NCBI GenBank assembly: GCA_016201205.1
Contig: JACQDF010000099.1
Location: 1-46,181 of the forward strand
DNA length: 46,181 nt
From: Acidobacteriota bacterium
GTDB lineage: Bacteria; Acidobacteriota; Terriglobia; Bryobacterales; Bryobacteraceae
Direction: 5' to 3'
Positions within the stretch are counted from its first letter, which is position 1. The number at the start of each line of letters is the position of its first letter. Shown here in pieces: positions 31,490-41,453 of this stretch. The translations under genes and the position numbers were made by a program. The notes below the pieces were generated by a model. It had not been told where the DNA came from. It saw nothing but the letters and a program-made list of their open reading frames with translations, and ran no database searches.

Positions 31490-33462
31490 AACGCAATCTT
31501 CTCGATGAGGGAATTGAGCGCCTGTTCCTGCGCTGCTTTCTGCTTGCGAAGCTGGCTGATCCGGTCGCGCATCGAGGCCAGCCGTGACTCCTGCTCGGCC
31601 AGCTCGCGGGCATATTTCTGCACCTGCTCCTGCTGGCCGCTGACGCGATTCAGGCTGGTGAGGTTCTGGCGGATACGCTCCTGGTCTCTCACCAGCTCGT
31701 TGATCTCGGTTTCCTGCTGCCGCGCCGAGCGGTCGGTCTCCGCGATCTGGCGCTTCTCGACGGCGATGGATTCCAGTTGCTTCCGGCCTTCCGCGCTGAG
31801 CGCCTTGTTTTGTATGTACACGCCGAGCTGATCGAAAGTCAGGCTGACCAGGCTGAGGCTCTGCTCAAGAATGCGCTCCTCGGTGACAGGGAATTTCTCA
31901 GCCGCATTGGCCGCCAGCTTCACTTCAAAGCGATGCACGGCGGGAGTGCTTTCGACCGGCTTCTGGTTGAGCACTTTGTACTCCGGCCGCACCGGGTGCT
32001 CGATGATCAGCGTCTTTGCCTTGGCGTCGATGTTGCGGACTGTGTAAGTCAGCGTGTCCTGGAGGGCGGTTCTTGTGGTGAGGATGCCGCGATTGGCCTT
32101 GAATTCGCGAACCAGGTCGCGTGAAGAGTCAAAGGCCGTGGTGATTCGCGTGCCCAGGTCGACGCCGTAGCTGATCAGCCGCTTGTCGGCGGCTTTGAGG
32201 GTCTCGATCAGCGCTTCGCCGGCGTAGGCGCCGCCTTCCAGAACCGTGATGGGACCGCCGTCGAGCGTTTTGCCGCTGGTGTTGGTGATTTCAGCGGCGT
32301 TCATCGGGTTTTGCAGCGAGCGGTCGGAGAAGATGAGCAGCTTGCGGACGCCGATCTTTTGTTGCAGGAAAGGCAGCATGGCGGATTCACTCTTGTGCAC
32401 CGTGACCGGAGTCGAGAAGCGGTATTCGAACAGGTCGCCGAGCTCCCGGCCTTCGGCGGAGGTCTGGATGGTGCTGGCGGCTTCTTTGGGCATGGCCTCC
32501 TCGGCGAGTGCCCTCATCGGCGCCGGAGGCGGAGGAGCCATGGCCATGACTTTTCTCGCTGCTCGGGGTGCGGCAGGCTCATCCGCAACTACCGCGCCCG
32601 CGTGCACCACTGGCCCCACCGCCCGGTCTTCCGGCAGCTCCGCCTCGGGCCGCGTCCGGTACCGCGGCTCATACAACCGGCTGATGAAGGAGATCGGCCG
32701 TCCGGAGACCAGCGACAGCGTCACCCTGGTCCAGTCCTCGCCAGTCGTATTGTCCACGATGGCCCAGCCCTCCAGCAGCGCCTCGGCGTCGCGAAGGATC
32801 AGCCGGTAACTCGATTTCCACACCGGCGCCGGAATCATGTAATTGGCGCGGATCTGCCTCGAGCGGGCATCGCTGGAATCGATATAGACGCTGCGCTTTT
32901 CACGTGAGCGCGCCACGGCCAAGGCGGCCAGATAATCCTTTACCTGCCGCTCGAGCGCCGCGTCTGCGAATTTCATCGCAATGATCGCCTCCATGTCGAT
33001 GCTGCGCAATTCACCGGAATCGAGCAGCAGCGTCAACTGCTCTTTTTCCTGCGCCTTCTCGCCGATGGCAACCGTGCGAGCGCTGAAGATCGAGCCGGCG
33101 AGCGCGCCCCCGGCCGCGCGCACTTCCAGCCGCGCCCCTTTTAACTGGTCCAGGAACTGGCTCACCGGCTGGCGAGGGCCCAACTGGAACGGGTAATCGG
33201 CCAGGCGCTTGTCGAGCGGCTCGCTGGCGTCGTAGCGGAGGCCGGTCACTTTGGCGCCGCTTTTGTCCTCGATGGTGAGCGACTTCAGCACGTCGTTCAT
33301 GTCGGACGCTTTGAAATCGAGCCGCGCCGATTCGCCCGCGCCCAATTCACCGGCGCGCTCGAAGTAGCCGACGCCGTGCTTGTAGAGGATCACGGTCTTT
33401 ACGGGCAGTTCCGCCGGAAAGGCCGAAGTGGCGCAGAGCGCCGTCAGAAGCCACCGCGTCAT
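31486..33462 (-). CDS. DUF4139 domain-containing secreted protein
   Basis: A 658-residue exported protein with a signal peptide (MTRWLLTALCATSAFPAE). It opens with VKTVILYKHGVGYFER and MNDVLKSLTIEDKSG, typical of DUF4139 proteins. A Pro/Ala-rich linker (AMAPPPPAPMRAL, about residues 305-330) separates two beta-rich halves. The last 120 residues form a long coiled coil. Function is unknown; surface or envelope location is inferred. GGAGG sits 6 bp before the ATG at 33462; the upstream open frame is antisense noise across YjbQ. It is transcribed after YjbQ and overlaps the homoserine dehydrogenase TTG. Confidence 0.82.
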   Translation of the reverse strand: MTRWLLTALCATSAFPAELPVKTVILYKHGVGYFERAGELGAGESARLDFKASDMNDVLKSLTIEDKSGAKVTGLRYDASEPLDKRLADYPFQLGPRQPVSQFLDQLKGARLEVRAAGGALAGSIFSARTVAIGEKAQEKEQLTLLLDSGELRSIDMEAIIAMKFADAALERQVKDYLAALAVARSREKRSVYIDSSDARSRQIRANYMIPAPVWKSSYRLILRDAEALLEGWAIVDNTTGEDWTRVTLSLVSGRPISFISRLYEPRYRTRPEAELPEDRAVGPVVHAGAVVADEPAAPRAARKVMAMAPPPPAPMRALAEEAMPKEAASTIQTSAEGRELGDLFEYRFSTPVTVHKSESAMLPFLQQKIGVRKLLIFSDRSLQNPMNAAEITNTSGKTLDGGPITVLEGGAYAGEALIETLKAADKRLISYGVDLGTRITTAFDSSRDLVREFKANRGILTTRTALQDTLTYTVRNIDAKAKTLIIEHPVRPEYKVLNQKPVESTPAVHRFEVKLAANAAEKFPVTEERILEQSLSLVSLTFDQLGVYIQNKALSAEGRKQLESIAVEKRQIAETDRSARQQETEINELVRDQERIRQNLTSLNRVSGQQEQVQKYARELAEQESRLASMRDRISQLRKQKAAQEQALNSLIEKIAF

Positions 33463-33477
33463 AGAACCTCCGTGGGC

Positions 33478-33498
33478 GCGCCGGCCGGAAACCGGCGC
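33478..33498. repeat. GC-rich stem-loop between yjbQ and the DUF4139 gene
   Basis: GCGCCGG and CCGGCGC are perfect 7-bp arms around a 7-base loop. The element reaches into the yjbQ stop codon and ends 15 bp before the DUF4139 start, so it may tune expression between the two minus-strand genes. Confidence 0.35.
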
Positions 33499-33911
33499 TA
33501 TTCGCCCATCACCTTTATGATGACGCGTTTGGGGCGCTGGCCGTCGAACTCGGCGTAGTAGATCTGCTGCCAGGGCCCCAGATCGAGCTTGCCGGCGGTG
33601 ACGGGCACGACCACCTGGTGATGCACCAGCAGGCTTTTCAGGTGCGAGTCGCCGTTGTCCTCCCCCGTCTGATGATGGCGGTAGCCGCGCTGATAAGGCG
33701 CCAGCTTTTCGAGCCACTCGTCGATATCGGCCAGCAGGCCGTCTTCGGCGTCATTCACCCAGACACCGGCGGTGATGTGCATCGCCGACACCAGGATCAT
33801 GCCCTCCTGGATGCCGCTGTTGCGCAAAGCGGCGTCGACTTTGTCCGTGATGTTGATATACTCGCGGTGCTTCCTGGTTCGGAACGAGAGGTATTCGGTG
33901 TGGGCTTTCAT
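33498..33911 (-). CDS. yjbQ: YjbQ/UPF0047 family protein
   Basis: A 137-residue protein covering the full UPF0047 (YjbQ) fold. Diagnostic segments are [28 protein letters not shown] with the conserved His/Asn/Glu, the [20 protein letters not shown] metal-binding block, and the [14 protein letters not shown]-terminus. E. coli YjbQ has weak thiamine-phosphate synthase activity; the physiological role is unsettled. The ATG at 33911 is the family start. It is 32 bp after the Gfo/Idh/MocA gene on the same strand, with a palindrome in the gap. Confidence 0.92.
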   Translation of the reverse strand: MKAHTEYLSFRTRKHREYINITDKVDAALRNSGIQEGMILVSAMHITAGVWVNDAEDGLLADIDEWLEKLAPYQRGYRHHQTGEDNGDSHLKSLLVHHQVVVPVTAGKLDLGPWQQIYYAEFDGQRPKRVIIKVMGE

Positions 33912-33923
33912 TGCAGACTGCCG

Positions 33924-33944
33924 GCGCAACCGGGAGGCTTGCGC
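33924..33944. repeat. stem-loop between the Gfo/Idh/MocA gene and yjbQ
   Basis: GCGCAA and TTGCGC are perfect 6-bp arms around a GC-rich loop. It touches the stop of the upstream minus-strand gene and lies 12 bp from the yjbQ start. Confidence 0.3.
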
Positions 33945-35227
33945 TACACCACCAGCTTCCACGGCTTGCGGTATTCGCGCGCCAGGTACCGGCGGGCTTC
34001 GGACTGGCGCACGGTTTCTCCGTCCCAATCCAGCTTCAAGCGGCTCCGCAGCGCCACGTTGGCCAGAAGACAGGTTGCGGTGGACCGATAACACTTCTCG
34101 ATATCGGAGATGGGCTTCTGGCGCGTCCGCACGCACTCGACGAAGTTCTGCCAGTGCGCCATGTTCGAATTGTTGGACGATTTCACTGTTTCTTCCCTCA
34201 CATCGGAATCCTTCTCGGGCACGACGCTGTATTCGCTGCGGTCGACGAACAGCGTCGCCTTGTCGCCGTAGAACAGGATGCCGCCGCCTTTGCCGAACAT
34301 GGACTGGCCGTTGCCGTATCGGTTTTCATACGTGCACAGCAAGCCTGGGTATTCATAAAGCGCGTGGATGGTATCGGGCGTCTCCCGATTGTCCTTCAGG
34401 CGGAACTTGTTGCCCAGGCATGCGATCGAGACCGGCATCGCCTCGTCCAACGCCATCTGCACGATGTCCAGCCAGTGCACGCCCCAGTCGGTCATCATGC
34501 CTCCGGCATAATCCCAGAACCAGCGGAAATGGCTGAAGGCTTTGGGATCGACGCCGAAACGGTTGGCATTATAAGGGCGTTTCGGGGCGGGCCCGAGCCA
34601 CATGTCCCAATCCAGATCCGCGGGCGGCTCCGCGTCGGCGGGCGCCCCGATGCCTTCCGCCGGCATCAGTCCGTAGTTCCACGTGTGGACCATCGTCACC
34701 TTGCCGATGTAGCCGCTCCGGACCAGCTCGACGGCTTTCTGAAAGTGCGTCCCGGAGCGCTGCATGGTGCCGGCTTGCACCACGCGCTTGTACTTGCGGG
34801 CCGCTTCCACCATCTTCTTTCCTTCGTCGACCACGACGCAGATGGGCTTCTCGACGTACACGTCCTTACCGGCCTTGCAGGCCTCCACCGTCATGTAGGG
34901 GTGCCAGTGATCCGGCGTCGAGATACAGACGATGTCGACGGTCTTGTCGGCGAGGATCTCGCGGAAATCGCGCACGCCTTTGGCCTTCCCGTCGGTCATC
35001 CCGACGGCCTTCTCCAGGTGGGGCTTGTAAACGTCGCAGACGTGCGTCACCGCGACGTTATCCTGCTTGAGGGCAAAGCCGAGGTTGGAGCGTCCCATGC
35101 GCCCCATCCCAATGAAGGCGGCGTTGTACTTATCGTTGGCGCCCTTCAGCTTGCCGGTGAAGATCTGGGTGGTGAAAGCGGCCGTGGCTGCTTTGAGGAA
35201 ATCCCTGCGCTCGTTGTGTTCGGACAT
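33944..35227 (-). CDS. Tat-exported Gfo/Idh/MocA family oxidoreductase
   Basis: A 427-residue protein with a Tat leader ([14 protein letters not shown]), so the mature enzyme is probably periplasmic, as with other Tat-dependent Gfo/Idh/MocA proteins. The Rossmann start is [13 protein letters not shown], the family motif is VEKPI (about 130-134), and the C-terminal half has [15 protein letters not shown] periplasmic redox enzyme with NAD(P) needs a tightly bound, pre-loaded cofactor; glucose-fructose oxidoreductase shows this is possible. The substrate is unknown but likely a sugar. The ATG at 35227 is taken; a GTG directly before it adds one residue. It is 33 bp from the superoxide dismutase stop. 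Confidence 0.88.
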   Translation of the reverse strand: MSEHNERRDFLKAATAAFTTQIFTGKLKGANDKYNAAFIGMGRMGRSNLGFALKQDNVAVTHVCDVYKPHLEKAVGMTDGKAKGVRDFREILADKTVDIVCISTPDHWHPYMTVEACKAGKDVYVEKPICVVVDEGKKMVEAARKYKRVVQAGTMQRSGTHFQKAVELVRSGYIGKVTMVHTWNYGLMPAEGIGAPADAEPPADLDWDMWLGPAPKRPYNANRFGVDPKAFSHFRWFWDYAGGMMTDWGVHWLDIVQMALDEAMPVSIACLGNKFRLKDNRETPDTIHALYEYPGLLCTYENRYGNGQSMFGKGGGILFYGDKATLFVDRSEYSVVPEKDSDVREETVKSSNNSNMAHWQNFVECVRTRQKPISDIEKCYRSTATCLLANVALRSRLKLDWDGETVRQSEARRYLAREYRKPWKLVV

Positions 35228-35260
35228 CACGAGGATTGTATCACTCCCCGTGAACCCGGC

Positions 35261-35869
35261 CTAAAGCGAATTGAAACGATCCTCGACGGCGCCCCAGTTG
35301 ACGGCGTTCCACCAGGCGCCGATGTAGTCGGCGCGGCGGTTCTGATACTTGAGGTAGTAGGCGTGCTCCCAGACGTCGAGGCCCAGCACCACTTTTTTCC
35401 CCTCCATGATGGGGTTGTCCTGGTTCGGCGTCGAGGTGATGGACAGGCCGGAGGCGTCCTTGATGAGCCAGGCCCAGCCGGAGCCAAAGCGGCCCATGGC
35501 GGCGGCGGCGAACTTCCCTTTGAAGCCGTCGAAGCCGCCGAAAGCGCTGTTGATGGCATTGGCGATGTTGCCGCCGGGGTTTCCTCCGGCGTTGGGCCCC
35601 ATCAGGTTCCAGAAGAGTGTGTGGTTCCAGTGGCCGCCGCCGTTGTTGCGGACGGCGGTGCGGATCGATTCGGGAACGACGCCGCAATTGCCGGCCAGCA
35701 GCTCTTCAAGACTCTTGCTGGCCAGGTCGGAGGCGGACTCGAGCGCCTTGTTCAGGTTGGTGACGTAGGCGGCATGGTGCTTTCCGTGGTGGATCTCCAT
35801 GGTCGTCCTGTCGATGTGGGGTTCGAGCGCGTCGTGTGCGTAAGGCAAGGGTGGCAGCGTAAACGGCAT
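35261..35869 (-). CDS. sodA: Fe/Mn superoxide dismutase
   Basis: A 202-residue iron/manganese-family superoxide dismutase. Metal ligands are His27 (MEIHHGKHH), His83 (HWNHTLFW), Asp165 and His169 ([12 protein letters not shown]); Tyr35 is the conserved gateway residue. The GPNAGG segment after residue 90 fits the Mn-type subgroup better than Fe-type, but metal use is not certain. No signal peptide is seen, so cytoplasmic. AAGGAG lies 7 bp before the ATG. It is on the same strand as the TonB receptor upstream and the Gfo/Idh/MocA gene downstream. Confidence 0.95.
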   Translation of the reverse strand: MPFTLPPLPYAHDALEPHIDRTTMEIHHGKHHAAYVTNLNKALESASDLASKSLEELLAGNCGVVPESIRTAVRNNGGGHWNHTLFWNLMGPNAGGNPGGNIANAINSAFGGFDGFKGKFAAAAMGRFGSGWAWLIKDASGLSITSTPNQDNPIMEGKKVVLGLDVWEHAYYLKYQNRRADYIGAWWNAVNWGAVEDRFNSL

Positions 35870-35898
35870 AGATATCTCCTTGGATGCCCGGGAGGCGG

Positions 35899-35917
35899 GA
35901 GAGGATTCAAACCTCTC
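35899..35917 (-). terminator. stem-loop after the TonB-receptor gene
   Basis: GAGAGG and CCTCTC pair around a 7-base loop, 18 bp past the receptor stop (35935) and before the superoxide dismutase start. No T-run follows, so its strength as a terminator is uncertain. Confidence 0.35.
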
Positions 35918-35934
35918 ATGATACGGCAGTGGGC

Positions 35935-38900
35935 TCAGAAGTGCACTTTCAGCCCAAGTTGGACCTGGCGCGGCGTATTCGACTGTGCGTTCACCACGCC
36001 CAACTGTGGATTCCCGTAAACCTGCCCTGGCGGGGCGAAGTTCGGGGTATTGGTGAAGTTGAAGAACTCGGCGCGGAACTCGATCCGCCTTGCCTCCGAG
36101 ATGGGAACGCTCTTGAACAGGGAGAAATCCCAGGCCCGGATGCCGTCGCGCCGAACGGTGGGCAGCACGCGCGCGCCAGTCCCGAAAGTGAACGCCGCCG
36201 GCTGGCTGAAGACACTGGTGTCAAACCAGCGCGCCAGTTTCTCATCGCTGGGACGATCGGAGGAGAGCTTTGGATCCTTGCCGTTCACGTTCGGGAACTG
36301 GGTCGCGGAGAAGGACTGGCTGTTGTTCTGTTGATTGGCGATGGCCAGCGGCACGCCGGTCGAGAATGTCACGATTCCGTTGAGCTGCCAATTGCCGGCG
36401 AGCGCGTCTGCCAGGCGGTTCATCCGGCCGCCAACCGCTTTCCCCCGGCCGAAGGGCAGGTCGTACACGTAGCTCAGCACCAGACGGCGGTTTACATCCT
36501 GTGCCGCGAGCGAACGGCTCGCCCGGCGGTTGTACACATCCTGGTGCGTGGGTGAGGGCCCCAGGAAACCAACCGTCTGGGAGGTGTCCTCGATCAGCTT
36601 GCCGCCGGTAAATGCCGCCAGCACAGTCAGCCCGCTGGAGAACCGCTTGTCCACGCGGGCCTGAAAAGCGTGGAACGTGGACGACCCGGAGGCCGGACGG
36701 AAGTTGTACACATTCAGAACCTGCGGATAGGGCCGTATCAATTGCGCTCGCGTCACCGTCGGCCGCGACAACGGGCCGGTTTTCACGGATGGCGCGAACG
36801 GATTGGGCACGGACTGCTGGAGTTGCGTCCCGAGAGCGAGTTGCTCGACCGTCAACTGGTTGATCTGGTGGCCGAGGGGTCCATCGGTGAGCTTCGTTCC
36901 CTTGTTCCCGACGTACGCGGCTTCGACGGTCAGACTGCCGGGCAGTTGGCGCTGGATGTTCAGGTTCCACTGTTGTGAATAGCCGACGCGATTGCCGCGA
37001 TCGAGTGCGCCGTCACGCCCGCTGGCGCCGAACTCCTGCCCGATGTTGGTCAGCAGGCCCGAACCGGGTGCGGTGGGCCGATCAAGGCCGTTTGGAAACG
37101 GATTGGACATCACGTCCCCGACTCGCAGGCCATCGGGGGAGTTGACCATCGGTGAGAACGAGAGGAATCCGTTGATGCCCGATGCCCATCCCGAGGCGGC
37201 GCCAATGTATGGGAGGAAGAACACGCCATACCCGCCGCGGATCACCATGCTGGGCGTCAGTGTGTAGGCCAGGCCGAATCGCGGCGCGAAGTTGTTCCAA
37301 TCGGTCTCGAACTGTCGCTGTGGATTCCCATCCACGCCGACAAACCGCAGCCCGCCCCGCAGATTCGGCATGCCCACCCGGGTCCCGAGCGGATTCGGCG
37401 CCTCGAAGTCGAAAAAGCTCAACTGGTTGAAACGCTCGGTGCGTCCCTTCTCCAGATCCCAGCGCAGACCCAGGTTCAGTGTCAGCCGGCGGGAGACTTT
37501 GAAATCGTCTTGCAGGTAGAGTCCCATGTACGGATTCGAGGTGAGCACTTTGGGCAGAATGCCGACCTGGCCGCTGGTGGAAACGCCGAGCAGAAGGCCG
37601 GCGATCGGGTGGCCCCGGTCCACCGCCGGAGCGTTCGGATTCGGGCCTTGCGTAAACGTCCGGTCGAAGCTGTAGTTTCCGCTGCTGTCGATGCCGACAC
37701 CTTCGAGGGATTGGTTGATACGGTATTCAATGCCGGCCTTGATGCTGTGCCGGCCGGCAATCTTGGTGACGCTGCCCGCCCATGTAAAGGCGGTTCCGGC
37801 CTGGTCCAGAAAGGCGCTGCCCCGTCCCATGCCCAGCAAGCCGGCGTAACTGAAAACAGGGAATCCGAGTGGCCGTGTCATCTGCTGTTCCAGGCTGGCC
37901 GGAAAACCCAGCTCAGCCAGCGAGAAGGCCTCGGGCACGCTGGCTCCGTTCACCCGCTCGAACCTGGTGATCCCGAAGCGCCCCTGGAAAAGCAGGGTGG
38001 GCGTGTGAGTGCGGTTGAACTCGAGCCTCAATGCTTTGCTGGGCAGGCTATCGCCGGTGATGATGCGCGTGTCGGCGATATTGCCGTAGTGGTTGGGAGG
38101 GGTCTCCAGGCGAGTGCGCCAGCTCAACCCGGCGCTGTATTTGTTCTTCGACGTTTGGACCCAGTCAAACTTCATGTCCATCTGGTTTGCGTTGATGGTG
38201 GCCACTTTGTCTGAAAGGAAGTTATTGATGCCCGTGCAGGCCGCTCCCTCGGATATCGGATTGGGAAAGAAGGTGGCAACCCGTTCGCCCACCCGATCGC
38301 GGCGGCTCGCGGCAATGACGTTGCCGGGGATGGGATCGCGGAGGAAACCGCCCGCCGGATTGGCCCGCGTGGTGAACGGATCGTAGATCTGGACGGGGGT
38401 GCAGGCGGCCCCGAGAAGCTGGCGGGATTGGCTGAAATCGCCTTGCCGCTCGCGAAGCGTGGGCACGGTACCTTGTGTCTGGTTGCGGGATCTCTCGCGG
38501 AGCCCCTCGTAGTTGACGAAGAAGAAGAGCTTGTCCCGCGCGATCGGACCGCCCGCAGCGAAGCCAAACTGGTTGCGCTTGAACGGGCCGATCGGACGGC
38601 CGGCGCGGTTGGCGAAGAAATCGTTCGAGTCCATCCTGCTGTTGCGGAGGAATTCGTAGAGAACTCCGTGAAAGCGGTTGGTGCCGGACTTGATCACCAT
38701 GTTGATGATGCCGCCTCCGGAGCGGCCGAACTCGGCCGGGTAGCCGTTGGTCTGAACCTTGAATTCCTCGAGCGCGTCCGGGGACGGAAACATGGTGACC
38801 ACCAGGATGGGATTGGCGGCCGGCACGGAGTTGGTGATGCCGTCGATCATCATCTCGCTCACGTTTCCGCGGTTGCCGTTGATCATGAAGTTCGCCGAGC

Positions 38901-39420
38901 TGTTGAACGCGTTGCCGAAATTGGGGCTCGGCACCACTCCTGGCGACAACAATGCGAGCTGGAACGGATTCCGCGTATTCAGCGGCAGATTGGCGATTTT
39001 TCTGTTCTCGATCACGGTGCCCACGGCGCCCGATTCGCTTTCCAGCGCTGGGGCGGCGGCGTTCACCTGGACACTTTCGGTGACAGCGCCGAGCGTGAGC
39101 GTCAGGTCCACCCGCAAGCGGTCATTCACGCGCACTTCGATGCCGGAGCGGACCAGCTTGCGGAATCCCTGCGCCTCCGCCTCCAGACGGTAGACTCCGG
39201 AGCGCAGCGCTGGAAACGCGTAGCTGCCCTGTGCGTCCGAGAGAGACTTGTAGGAGACGTTGGTCTGCTCCTCGATGGCCACGACGCTGGCGTTTGGTAC
39301 GGCGGCCGAAGACGGATCGGCGACGCTCCCGACGATGGCGCCGGTAAACGATTGAGACAGCAACAGAGAGAATCCGGCAAGCAGCGTCATGAACAGACTT
39401 TCCATTGCGACCATGCGCAT
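35935..39420 (-). CDS. Oar-type TonB-dependent outer-membrane receptor
   Basis: An 1161-residue outer-membrane protein with a signal peptide (about residues 1-25). It has an N-terminal carboxypeptidase-regulatory-like domain (about 25-110: [20 protein letters not shown], then [19 protein letters not shown]), a plug with [17 protein letters not shown] and [13 protein letters not shown], and a large beta-barrel ending [13 protein letters not shown] with a terminal Phe. This Oar-like class is abundant in Acidobacteriota and is thought to import or bind large substrates such as oligosaccharides. GGAGG lies 9 bp before the ATG at 39420; the longer open frame to 39609 crosses the AbrB gene and is not used. 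The ligand is unknown. Confidence 0.9.
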   Translation of the reverse strand: MRMVAMESLFMTLLAGFSLLLSQSFTGAIVGSVADPSSAAVPNASVVAIEEQTNVSYKSLSDAQGSYAFPALRSGVYRLEAEAQGFRKLVRSGIEVRVNDRLRVDLTLTLGAVTESVQVNAAAPALESESGAVGTVIENRKIANLPLNTRNPFQLALLSPGVVPSPNFGNAFNSSANFMINGNRGNVSEMMIDGITNSVPAANPILVVTMFPSPDALEEFKVQTNGYPAEFGRSGGGIINMVIKSGTNRFHGVLYEFLRNSRMDSNDFFANRAGRPIGPFKRNQFGFAAGGPIARDKLFFFVNYEGLRERSRNQTQGTVPTLRERQGDFSQSRQLLGAACTPVQIYDPFTTRANPAGGFLRDPIPGNVIAASRRDRVGERVATFFPNPISEGAACTGINNFLSDKVATINANQMDMKFDWVQTSKNKYSAGLSWRTRLETPPNHYGNIADTRIITGDSLPSKALRLEFNRTHTPTLLFQGRFGITRFERVNGASVPEAFSLAELGFPASLEQQMTRPLGFPVFSYAGLLGMGRGSAFLDQAGTAFTWAGSVTKIAGRHSIKAGIEYRINQSLEGVGIDSSGNYSFDRTFTQGPNPNAPAVDRGHPIAGLLLGVSTSGQVGILPKVLTSNPYMGLYLQDDFKVSRRLTLNLGLRWDLEKGRTERFNQLSFFDFEAPNPLGTRVGMPNLRGGLRFVGVDGNPQRQFETDWNNFAPRFGLAYTLTPSMVIRGGYGVFFLPYIGAASGWASGINGFLSFSPMVNSPDGLRVGDVMSNPFPNGLDRPTAPGSGLLTNIGQEFGASGRDGALDRGNRVGYSQQWNLNIQRQLPGSLTVEAAYVGNKGTKLTDGPLGHQINQLTVEQLALGTQLQQSVPNPFAPSVKTGPLSRPTVTRAQLIRPYPQVLNVYNFRPASGSSTFHAFQARVDKRFSSGLTVLAAFTGGKLIEDTSQTVGFLGPSPTHQDVYNRRASRSLAAQDVNRRLVLSYVYDLPFGRGKAVGGRMNRLADALAGNWQLNGIVTFSTGVPLAIANQQNNSQSFSATQFPNVNGKDPKLSSDRPSDEKLARWFDTSVFSQPAAFTFGTGARVLPTVRRDGIRAWDFSLFKSVPISEARRIEFRAEFFNFTNTPNFAPPGQVYGNPQLGVVNAQSNTPRQVQLGLKVHF

Positions 39421-39487
39421 GTAAGCACCCTCCCGGCAGCCGCCGGCCGCGGCTGTGGCAAGTCTATCACGGCCGTCATCCCGGCAG

Positions 39488-39505
39488 GCCGGCGGCCGGC
39501 GCCAA
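39488..39505 (+). repeat. 18-bp direct repeat, left copy
   Basis: GCCGGCGGCCGGCGCCAA, identical to 39979-39996. It abuts the GTG start of the AbrB-like gene; the inner GCCGGCGGCCGGC is nearly palindromic. Confidence 0.6.
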
Positions 39506-39787
39506 GTGACTGTCAAAGACAAATACCAGGTGGTCATCCCCCGGGGCGTCCGCGAGCAGCTCGGCATCAGCCGCGGCGACATTCTGGAAGCCAAGGTCGA
39601 GCGCGGCAAACTGACCTACACTCCGAAAGTCCTCATTGACCGCCTGCGGGCGATCGCTCCGACGCCGCCAGCGCTCAAAGCCATGCAGGAAGAAGCCAAG
39701 CGCAAAGGGACAGACAAGCTGACCATGCGCGAGATCAACGCCGAGATTGCGGCTGTGCGCCGGCAGCAGCAGCGCAAGAAAAACTAA
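39506..39787 (+). CDS. AbrB/MazE-type antitoxin
   Basis: A 93-residue protein whose first 45 residues form a swapped-hairpin AbrB/MazE/SpoVT DNA-binding domain (VTVKDKYQVVIPRGVREQLG, then GDILEAKVERGKLTY). The rest is helical and charged (KAMQEEAKRKGTDKLTMREI), as in toxin-wrapping tails. A GTG at 39506 is the best start; a GTG at 39455 would extend it through the 18-bp repeat without adding family sequence. It is 15 bp before a PIN-toxin gene that is frameshifted, so this antitoxin may now be an orphan. Confidence 0.8.
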   Translation: MTVKDKYQVVIPRGVREQLGISRGDILEAKVERGKLTYTPKVLIDRLRAIAPTPPALKAMQEEAKRKGTDKLTMREINAEIAAVRRQQQRKKN

Positions 39788-39802
39788 TCCCATTCTCCGC
39801 AC

Positions 39803-39963
39803 ATGATCAAAGTGGTTCTGGACACCAACATCATAGTGTCCGCCGGCCTCAAAACCGCAGGTTTGGAAGGAGCGCACCAAGGCGGTTTTGCAGTTAATCC
39901 GCGAAGCCAGCATTCTGCTGACCGAGCTGCCCACAGTGAGCGCGTCGCGACATGAGAAAGACA
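39803..39963 (+). pseudogene. frameshifted PIN-domain toxin (VapC-like)
   Basis: It begins MIKVVLDTNIIVSAGLK, the standard PIN start with the first catalytic Asp (residue 7) and DTN motif. After about residue 22 this frame becomes meaningless and stops at 39955. In the +1 frame the expected continuation appears (AVLQLIREASILLTELP, then SASRHEKDN) before the right 18-bp repeat interrupts it. One missing base near 39868 and loss of the C-terminal half, including the other acidic residues, would inactivate the nuclease. It pairs with the antitoxin 15 bp upstream. Confidence 0.7.
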
Positions 39964-39978
39964 ACTGTTTACTGGAGT

Positions 39979-39996
39979 GCCGGCGGCCGGCGCCAA
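39979..39996 (+). repeat. 18-bp direct repeat, right copy
   Basis: Identical to 39488-39505. The two copies enclose the AbrB gene and the broken PIN gene (491 bp apart), as if marking the ends of an inserted or rearranged segment; it may also be a dispersed intergenic repeat. Confidence 0.6.
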
Positions 39997-40129
39997 AACA
40001 CCCCTGTCATCCGCTCCGCTGCCCCCGAGTCTGGCTGGGAACAAGGCTCAAATTCCGGGCCTGCGGGTGGTTTACCACTTCAACTGGGCAGTGTGATAGG
40101 CTCGCTTACTAACAGAGGGCATTTCCCCT

Positions 40130-41449
40130 ATGCACATCCCGGTGTTGATCGGCTTGGCTCTGATGGCTGCCGACCCGAGTTACTTTCATGACGTGCGGCC
40201 CATCCTGCAACGCAATTGCCAGGGGTGCCACCAGCCCGCGGTGAAGCAGGGCAATCTCGACCTCACATCGTTTGAAGGACTGGCCAAGGGCGGCGGCCGC
40301 GGGGCGGCGATTCCACTCTTGGTGGACTACGTAACGGGGAAGCGGGAGCCGCGAATGCCGCTGGGCATGAACCCGCTCGCCGCTGAGCAGATCGAGCTGA
40401 TCCGCCTGTGGGTGACGGCGGGAGGCAAGGATGACACTCCGGCGGAGGCCAAAGAGCGAATCTCGTCAGACAAGCCGCTGGTCTATTATCAGCCGCCGCT
40501 GATCAACGCGCTGGCGTATTCGCCGGACGGAAGCCTGCTGGCGGTGTCCGGTTACCGGGAGATTTTGCTGCACAAGGCGGACGGGTCCGGGGCGGCGGGG
40601 CGTCTCGCCGGCGTTTCCGACCGCATTGATTCGCTGCTGTTCGCCCGGGATGGCAAGACGCTGGTGGCCGCGGGAGGGACGCCGGCGCGGTTTGGTGAAG
40701 TTCAGGTGTGGGACGTGTCAACGCGGAAGCTGGTGCGTTCCATCATGGTTGGCGGCGACACGTTGTTCGGCGCGTCGCTCTCGCCGGACGGAACGCAGGT
40801 GGCGGTGGGGTGCACGGACAATACTTTGCGCGTGATCGAGGTGGCGACGGGGAAGGAATTGCTCAGGGTTTCGCACCATGAGAACTGGGTGCTGGCCACG
40901 GTTTGGGGCGTCAACGGCAAGCGGATTGTTTCCGTGGGGCGCGACCGGGCGGCCAAGCTGACCGATGCGGCCAACGGGCAGTTTATCGAGAACGTGAATC
41001 TGCTGCGCGGAGAGTTGAGCGCGGTGGCGCGGCATCCGGCGCGCGATTTTGTGGTGATCGGCGGAGAGGATCGCGTGCCGTACTACTACCGGATGGACCG
41101 GCCGCGAGTGATGAAGATCGCGGATGATTCGACGCTGATCCGCAAGCTGGAAATACAGTCTGGCGTGATTCTGGCGCTGGCTTTTTCCGCGGACGGAAGC
41201 CGCCTTGCGGTAGCTGGAGCGGGCGACGAAGTGCGCCTGTACAACACGGAAACCGGCGAGCGGCTGGCGGCGTTGAAGGGGCACAGGGCCGGGGTCTACG
41301 CAGTGGCATTCGCGCCGGACGGCACCCGCACTGCCACCGGCGGATTTGACGGCACGGTGCGGATCTACGAGGCGGCATCGGGGAACATGGTGAAGGAATT
41401 CATTCCGGTGCAGCTTGAGAAGAAACTGCTGTCCTCGAAGCAGGAGTAA
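40130..41449 (+). CDS. secreted cytochrome c-WD40 fusion protein
   Basis: A 439-residue exported protein with a signal peptide (MHIPVLIGLALMAADP). Residues about 15-105 form a planctomycete-type cytochrome c domain: one heme site CQGCH near residue 31, with a probable axial Met in PRMPLGMNP near 82. The remainder is a WD40 propeller with blades containing LAYSPDGSLLAVSGY, VQVWDVST, SLSPDGTQVAVG and VRIYEAAS. It opens the second secreted cluster and resembles the WD40 protein at 25840 with a heme domain added. A poor TTTACC-17-TGATAG promoter lies 30-60 bp upstream. It is followed after 4 bp by the PPC gene. Confidence 0.88.
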   Translation: MHIPVLIGLALMAADPSYFHDVRPILQRNCQGCHQPAVKQGNLDLTSFEGLAKGGGRGAAIPLLVDYVTGKREPRMPLGMNPLAAEQIELIRLWVTAGGKDDTPAEAKERISSDKPLVYYQPPLINALAYSPDGSLLAVSGYREILLHKADGSGAAGRLAGVSDRIDSLLFARDGKTLVAAGGTPARFGEVQVWDVSTRKLVRSIMVGGDTLFGASLSPDGTQVAVGCTDNTLRVIEVATGKELLRVSHHENWVLATVWGVNGKRIVSVGRDRAAKLTDAANGQFIENVNLLRGELSAVARHPARDFVVIGGEDRVPYYYRMDRPRVMKIADDSTLIRKLEIQSGVILALAFSADGSRLAVAGAGDEVRLYNTETGERLAALKGHRAGVYAVAFAPDGTRTATGGFDGTVRIYEAASGNMVKEFIPVQLEKKLLSSKQE

Positions 41450-41453
41450 GGGT

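Noticed and set aside
33911..36019. 702-residue open frame on the plus strand
   Set aside because: It lies opposite the clear Gfo/Idh/MocA and superoxide dismutase genes; low-complexity His/Val/Gly content and no motif.
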